From: Hyphomicrobiales bacterium
GTDB taxonomy: Bacteria; Pseudomonadota; Alphaproteobacteria; Rhizobiales; Rhizobiaceae
Direction: 5' to 3'
Assembly: GCA_900473045.1 (NCBI GenBank)
Contig: UCKS01000070.1
Span: 1-35,852 of the forward strand
Length of the DNA stretch: 35,852 nt
Shown here piece after piece: positions 32,065 through 35,852 of the stretch. The translations under genes were made by a program, and so were the position numbers. Within the stretch, counting starts at the first letter, position 1; each line of letters begins with the position of its first letter. Below the pieces are notes generated by a model that saw only the letters and a program-made list of their open reading frames with translations, did not search any database and was not told the DNA's origin.

Positions 32065-32793
32065 TCAGGACTTGATGAACTCCTGAACGCGTTTCGCAAA
32101 TGCGTTCATCTCGAATGGCTTCGTGACGATCTGCATGCCTGAATCGAGGTGTCCGTTGCTAAGGACGGCAGTTTCGGCGTAGCCAGTTACGAACATGACT
32201 TTGAGGTCTGGGCGAAGTTCGCGTGCCGCGTCCGCGACCTGCCGTCCGTTCATGCCGTTCGGCAAGCCGACGTCCGTGATCAGTAGATCGATCTTGGCCT
32301 CCGATCTGAGAACCTTCAGACCGTCAGGACCGTCGCCTGCTTCCAGCGTGCGGTAGCCAAGGTCCTCGAGCACTTCGACGACGAGCATACGAACGAGTGC
32401 CTCGTCGTCGATCACAAGTACCGTTGCGCTGCCTTTGGCCGCTGGATCGGCGCTTTCCACCTCGACATTGGCGGAAGCGGCTTCGGCGATAGCATGACGT
32501 GGGAGAAAGACAGTGACGGTCGTCCCTTGCCCGACCGCTGAATGAATTCTCACGTGCCCGCCCGACTGGTTTACGAACCCGTGGATCATGGACAGTCCCA
32601 GCCCCGTGCCAAGACCGATCGGCTTCGTCGTGTAGAACGGTTCGAACGCACGCTTCACCACCTCTGGTGTCTTACCGACGCCGTTGTCGGACACCGCCAG
32701 TGACACGTACTCTCCGGCAGGTATCTCCCGTAGGCTCCCGGCGGCCCGGTCGATTGTCCGGTTGCCCGTCTCGATGGAAATGGTAGCTGGCAA
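32065..32793 (-). pseudogene. Hybrid histidine kinase, 3' half only (HATPase end + receiver)
   Basis: The frame begins at a rearrangement point and reads ATISIETGNRTIDRAAGSLR, the middle of a HATPase_c domain, with DNGVGKTPEVVKRAFEPFYT (N and G1 boxes) and LGTGLGLSMIHGFVNQSGGH (G2). A complete receiver domain follows (about residues 120-240), with VLVIDDEALVRMLVVEVLED, phosphoacceptor in LLITDVGLPNGMNG, VMFVTGYAETAV and TKPFEMNAF. The 5' part with PAS and HisKA domains is missing. The only start would be a TTG at the junction. It could still yield a free receiver, but more likely it is a truncated gene. Confidence 0.75.
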
Positions 32794-32951
32794 GGCAAGT
32801 GGCCGAGAAGCATCCTGAACTCAACGTGATCCTGGCCACCAGCTACGCTGAACTGCCAAGAGGAGAGGGTGCCGGACTAGCGCGTTTATCCAAGCCGTTT
32901 ACCCAGGAGCAGTTGAATGACGCACTTGCCGCTGCGGTCTTATCTCGTTAG
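32790..32951 (+). pseudogene. C-terminal receiver-domain fragment on the opposite strand
   Basis: In the plus frame of 32796 the sequence reads RQVAEKHPELNVILATSYAE, followed by LARLSKPFTQEQLNDALAAA and TAG at 32949-32951. This is the last third of a response-regulator receiver domain, with the conserved Lys in SKPF and the T/S switch in LATSY. No start or upstream part exists, because the first codons touch the broken 5' end of the minus-strand hybrid kinase. It is therefore the tail of a different regulator whose front was lost. Confidence 0.7.
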
Positions 32952-33082
32952 CCGCCGTCGGGACCTCCATAGCAGGAGGCGATCGGCGCTTTATCAGCGA
33001 GCTTGTCGACATCTGTACGCGGGATGAGAAACTATTCGTCCCTGTCTGCGTTTTGGACCTTGAGCAATTTTCGAGGTCAAAC

Positions 33083-34132
33083 GTGTCCAATCCAGTGCCA
33101 TCCGACATTCATGGAGATCTCCCCGCTGCAGCGACAAACCAAGGGATGGCTGATCGAAAAGAGCTTTCCGCCTTCGCGTTTCAGCGCACGAGAATGCCAA
33201 TGGTTGTCTCCGACGCGCGGCAACCTGATTATCCCATCGTACTTGCGAACGATGCCTTCCTCAGTCTAACCGGTTACACCGCCGAGGATGTTCTCGGCAG
33301 GAACTGCCGCCTCCTGCAGGGAGAAGCGACCTCGAAGACAGCGGTTGCCCAGATCCGCGCCGCCGTTGCTCAAGAGCGCGAGGCCACGATCGAAATCCTG
33401 AACTATAAGAAGGATGGTACGCCTTTCTGGAACCAGCTGCATCTGAGCCCCATTCACGATGACCATGGAAAGCTCGCTTACTATTTCGCGTCGCAAATTG
33501 ACGTCACCGACTATCGGCGCGTTCAGACGCTCGAAGAAGCCGAACACCGTCTGCTTCTTGAAGTAGACCACCGGACGAAGAATGTTCTGGCAATCGTCGA
33601 TAGCATCGTCCGCCTTTCCAGGTCTGACAACGCCGCGAGTTATGCAGCGTCCGTCCAGCAGCGTATCCAGGCGCTGTCGCGCACCCATATGCTTCTGGCC
33701 GAAGAGGGTTGGCAGGAGGTGGAGCTGGGTGCCCTTCTTCGGGCGCAGGTTCAGGCCTTTCAGAGCGGCGACATCAATATCGATGGACCCACGGTGATGA
33801 TCCCGGCACCATCAGCTCAACCAATAGGGCTTGTAATCCATGAGCTAGCCGCCAATGCAGCCGTACACGGCGCGCTTTCACAACGGCGAGGCCGCTTGGG
33901 TATCAGTTGGATGCCACACAGTTCCGGTTTGACACTCACTTGGATCGAGCGGGGCGGTCCAATACCGAAGAAAGAGCCGGGGCGGGGCTTCGGAAATGTA
34001 GTTCTCGGCGCCATTGTCGAAAAGCAACTTGGCGGTCGCATTTCCCGGGAGTGGCGCGACGATGGGCTGTCCCTGGTGATCGAGCTGCCTGCTCTGGATC
34101 GCGTGGGACACGGGATGCAAGAGCGGCCTTAG
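33083..34132 (+). CDS. LOV-domain HWE histidine kinase (blue-light sensor)
   Basis: A GTG at 33083 (349 aa), six bases after GAGG, is the best start; TTG 33053 and ATG 33146 are alternatives. The LOV domain (about 30-150) has NDAFLSLTGYTAEDVLGRNC with the flavin-reactive Cys75 in GRNCRLLQG, then ILNYKKDGTPFWNQLHLSPI with both flavin-binding Asn, and the final Gln in YYFASQIDVTDY. The kinase part is of the HWE type, with the phosphoacceptor His163 in EVDHRTKNVLAIV, HELAANAAVHGALSQR as N box, and W-x-E in LTWIERGGP. Blue light would form a Cys-flavin adduct and raise autophosphorylation, as for Brucella LOV-HK. No receiver partner gene is adjacent; only receiver fragments lie upstream. Confidence 0.9.
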   Translation: MSNPVPSDIHGDLPAAATNQGMADRKELSAFAFQRTRMPMVVSDARQPDYPIVLANDAFLSLTGYTAEDVLGRNCRLLQGEATSKTAVAQIRAAVAQEREATIEILNYKKDGTPFWNQLHLSPIHDDHGKLAYYFASQIDVTDYRRVQTLEEAEHRLLLEVDHRTKNVLAIVDSIVRLSRSDNAASYAASVQQRIQALSRTHMLLAEEGWQEVELGALLRAQVQAFQSGDINIDGPTVMIPAPSAQPIGLVIHELAANAAVHGALSQRRGRLGISWMPHSSGLTLTWIERGGPIPKKEPGRGFGNVVLGAIVEKQLGGRISREWRDDGLSLVIELPALDRVGHGMQERP

Positions 34133-34204
34133 AACGGAGTTGGCGAAAAGAAACGGCTTTGCTCGCGCGCCGGATTTAAGCTCAATATCGCTGATGAAGG
34201 CTCT

Positions 34205-35852
34205 TCAAGCAGCCCCCGAAAGCCTAGCCCGTATCAGTTCGTGAACGCTGCTGAGAGGCAGCGGCTTTCCGAACAAATAGCCTTGGATCTCGGTGCAACC
34301 CTGCTCCCTTACGCGGCTCAGCTGATCGCTCGTCTCGACCCCCTCCGCAGTGGTCGCGATACCTAGACTTGCGCCGAGATCGACGACTGCTTTGACAATC
34401 GCCGCGCAATCCTTGGAGCTCCCAAGTTCGCGAATGAAGGATTGGTCGATTTTGATCTTGTCGAATGGGAAAAGCCGAAGATAGCTCAACGACGAATATC
34501 CGGTACCGAAATCGTCCATGGCAATTCGGACACCCAAACTCCTGATATGATGCAAGGTCGCCAAAGCCGTGTCGTTGTCCGTCAACAAAACAGACTCTGT
34601 AATCTCGAGCTCAAGCCGAGACGGCGGCAGCCCAGCATCACTGAGCGCGGCGATCACGGTGTGGGCAAGCGTCTGGCTCTTGAATTGGAGAGGGGAAAGA
34701 TTGACGGCCACCCTAATATGCCCCGGCCAACCAGCGGCATCCTGGCACGCCTGACGCAGCACCCATTCGCCGATGGGCACAATCAATCCGGATTCCTCGG
34801 CTAGGGAAATGAACTCCGCCGGAGAAACCAGACCGCGCTCAGGGTGATGCCAGCGCAAAAGCGCCTCGAAGCCAACAACCTTCTCGGTATTGGTGTCGAC
34901 CTGCGGCTGGTAATAGACCTCGAACTGGCCGTCCTCCAGCGCCTGCTGAAGAACAAGCTCGAGTTGCCGCCGCTCCTGCCTGTTTGCATCCATTGCGGTT
35001 TCAAAGAAGCAAAACGTGCCTCTTCCGTTCGACTTCGCCTTGTACAGCGCCGTGTCGGCATGCCTTAGGATGGTATCGGCAAAGTCGCCATCGTCCGGGG
35101 CAACAGCAATCCCTATACTGACGCCTATGCGGATGGGTTTTCCATCGATGATGAACGCTTCCGATATAACATCGACGATCCTTTGAGCCAGGGAAGAAGC
35201 CTCGTCGCGTGTTCGCAGATCCGTTTGGAAAACCACGAACTCATCACCACCGAGCCGTGCGATGCTATCGCCCACGCGCAAACAATCGGTCAACCTGTCC
35301 GCAACAGCTTTGAGCAAAAGGTCGCCCACGCCATGCCCCAGCGTGTCATTTACCTCCTTGAAGCGATCCAGGTCCAGGCAAAGCAAAGCGCTTGTTTTAC
35401 CGCTGACGGCAAGCGCCATGTCGATCTTCTCACGCAAAAGCGACCGGTTGGGCAAGCCTGTCAGCGGGTCGTGGCCGGCCATGTATTTGATCTGTTCTTC
35501 CGCGCGGACCGCGTCCGTCACATCTTCATGGGTTGCAACATATCCACCATTTTCCATTGGCTGATGCGAGATCTTTATCACCCTGCCATCGAGCAGCAGT
35601 GTATTCTGGCTTGCAGTAGACCCTTTCAGCGTGGCTTCAGCCACGACGTCAAAATAGGTCTCGCCGTCGGCAGGTGCGTTTCCCACGGTCAGCCGATGAT
35701 CAAGAATTTCCTGCAGGTTGGTGCCCGGGCGCGTCAAATGTTCGGGCAGATCGTACAAGCGTGAATATGCTGCGTTACACAGCATCATATTTTTGTGCGC
35801 ATCGTACATGCATAGACCGTGCGGCATGTTGTCTAAGAGCCTGACTCGAAAA
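34205..35852 (-). CDS. PAS-GGDEF-EAL cyclic-di-GMP protein (5' end outside window)
   Basis: The frame is open to the right edge (FRVRLLDNMPHGLCMYDAHK), so the start lies beyond 35852. The visible ~549 residues contain a PAS_7-type domain (LCNAAYSRLYDLPEHL), then an intact GGDEF domain with LPNRSLLREKIDMAL and RLGGDEFVVF, and an intact EAL domain with EALLRWHHPERGLVSP, NLSPLQF, ITESVLL, DDFGTGYSSLSYL and IKIDQSF. All catalytic markers of both domains are present, so it may both make and break cyclic-di-GMP, with one activity probably dominant. It is convergent with the LOV kinase gene, 72 bases apart. Control of motility or biofilm formation is expected. Confidence 0.95.
   Translation of the reverse strand, partial: FRVRLLDNMPHGLCMYDAHKNMMLCNAAYSRLYDLPEHLTRPGTNLQEILDHRLTVGNAPADGETYFDVVAEATLKGSTASQNTLLLDGRVIKISHQPMENGGYVATHEDVTDAVRAEEQIKYMAGHDPLTGLPNRSLLREKIDMALAVSGKTSALLCLDLDRFKEVNDTLGHGVGDLLLKAVADRLTDCLRVGDSIARLGGDEFVVFQTDLRTRDEASSLAQRIVDVISEAFIIDGKPIRIGVSIGIAVAPDDGDFADTILRHADTALYKAKSNGRGTFCFFETAMDANRQERRQLELVLQQALEDGQFEVYYQPQVDTNTEKVVGFEALLRWHHPERGLVSPAEFISLAEESGLIVPIGEWVLRQACQDAAGWPGHIRVAVNLSPLQFKSQTLAHTVIAALSDAGLPPSRLELEITESVLLTDNDTALATLHHIRSLGVRIAMDDFGTGYSSLSYLRLFPFDKIKIDQSFIRELGSSKDCAAIVKAVVDLGASLGIATTAEGVETSDQLSRVREQGCTEIQGYLFGKPLPLSSVHELIRARLSGAA

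Noticed and set aside
1..35852. CRISPR array, tRNA or rRNA genes
   Set aside because: No regularly spaced repeats and no cloverleaf or rRNA-like sequence were seen on reading both strands.

Overview
The window looks like an accessory or plasmid-type region of a Rhizobiales genome, most likely Rhizobiaceae (Rhizobium/Sinorhizobium/Agrobacterium group). The grounds are paired Ku genes with a PE-LIG-POL LigD, a DUF982 protein, a 'nutrient deprivation-induced'-type protein, a pRiA4b ORF-3 family protein, an HWE-type LOV histidine kinase, promoters of the alphaproteobacterial EcfG type, and a ROSE-like thermometer before a small heat-shock gene. No rRNA, tRNA or CRISPR array was seen. Family names rest on motif recognition by eye, without database searches.

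1-5.0 kb is a decayed, mobile-element-rich flank with lower GC. It holds a frameshifted sunset-domain gene, three copies (one intact, two broken) of an unrecognised ~190-aa protein family, a small orphan ORF followed by an HNH-like fragment, a broken IS3-family orfB, a truncated IS110-family transposase, and a 14-codon stub of a gene whose body is missing.

5.0-16.7 kb is a coherent stress and DNA-repair island. A three-gene membrane-protein operon (minus strand) lies behind an EcfG-type promoter. Two adjacent ku genes (minus) diverge from a small stress-type protein, ligD and a protein with two HARP-like modules (plus); together they form a two-Ku NHEJ cassette. Then come a frameshifted DUF4334-type gene, a DUF982 gene, a small basic protein, an hsp20 gene with a ROSE-like leader, a metallophosphoesterase, a ferritin-like protein behind a perfect EcfG-type promoter, and an esterase.

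16.8-18.7 kb holds a clan GH-A glycosidase-like gene and a gene-poor stretch with repeats and an integrase stub.

18.7-30.6 kb is a redox/electrophile-detoxification region rich in local regulators: AraC next to an SDR, an Rrf2 regulator, an MscS channel, an operon of carboxymuconolactone decarboxylase-like, NmrA-like and cupin genes, a LysR divergent from that operon, a cyclophilin-like/DUF4405/cytochrome P460/Tat-exported hydrolase/MFS series, and a second LysR. The same palindrome (GGATAY-N3-RTATCC) precedes the Rrf2 gene and the decarboxylase operon, suggesting a previously unlinked regulon.

30.6-35.9 kb holds a pRiA4b ORF-3 protein, a frameshifted OsmC-like gene, two oppositely oriented fragments of hybrid-kinase/receiver genes meeting at a rearrangement point, a LOV-HWE blue-light histidine kinase, and a PAS-GGDEF-EAL protein that runs off the right edge. 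Many of the frameshifts change the length of a homopolymer run, so sequencing error should be excluded before these genes are accepted as pseudogenes.
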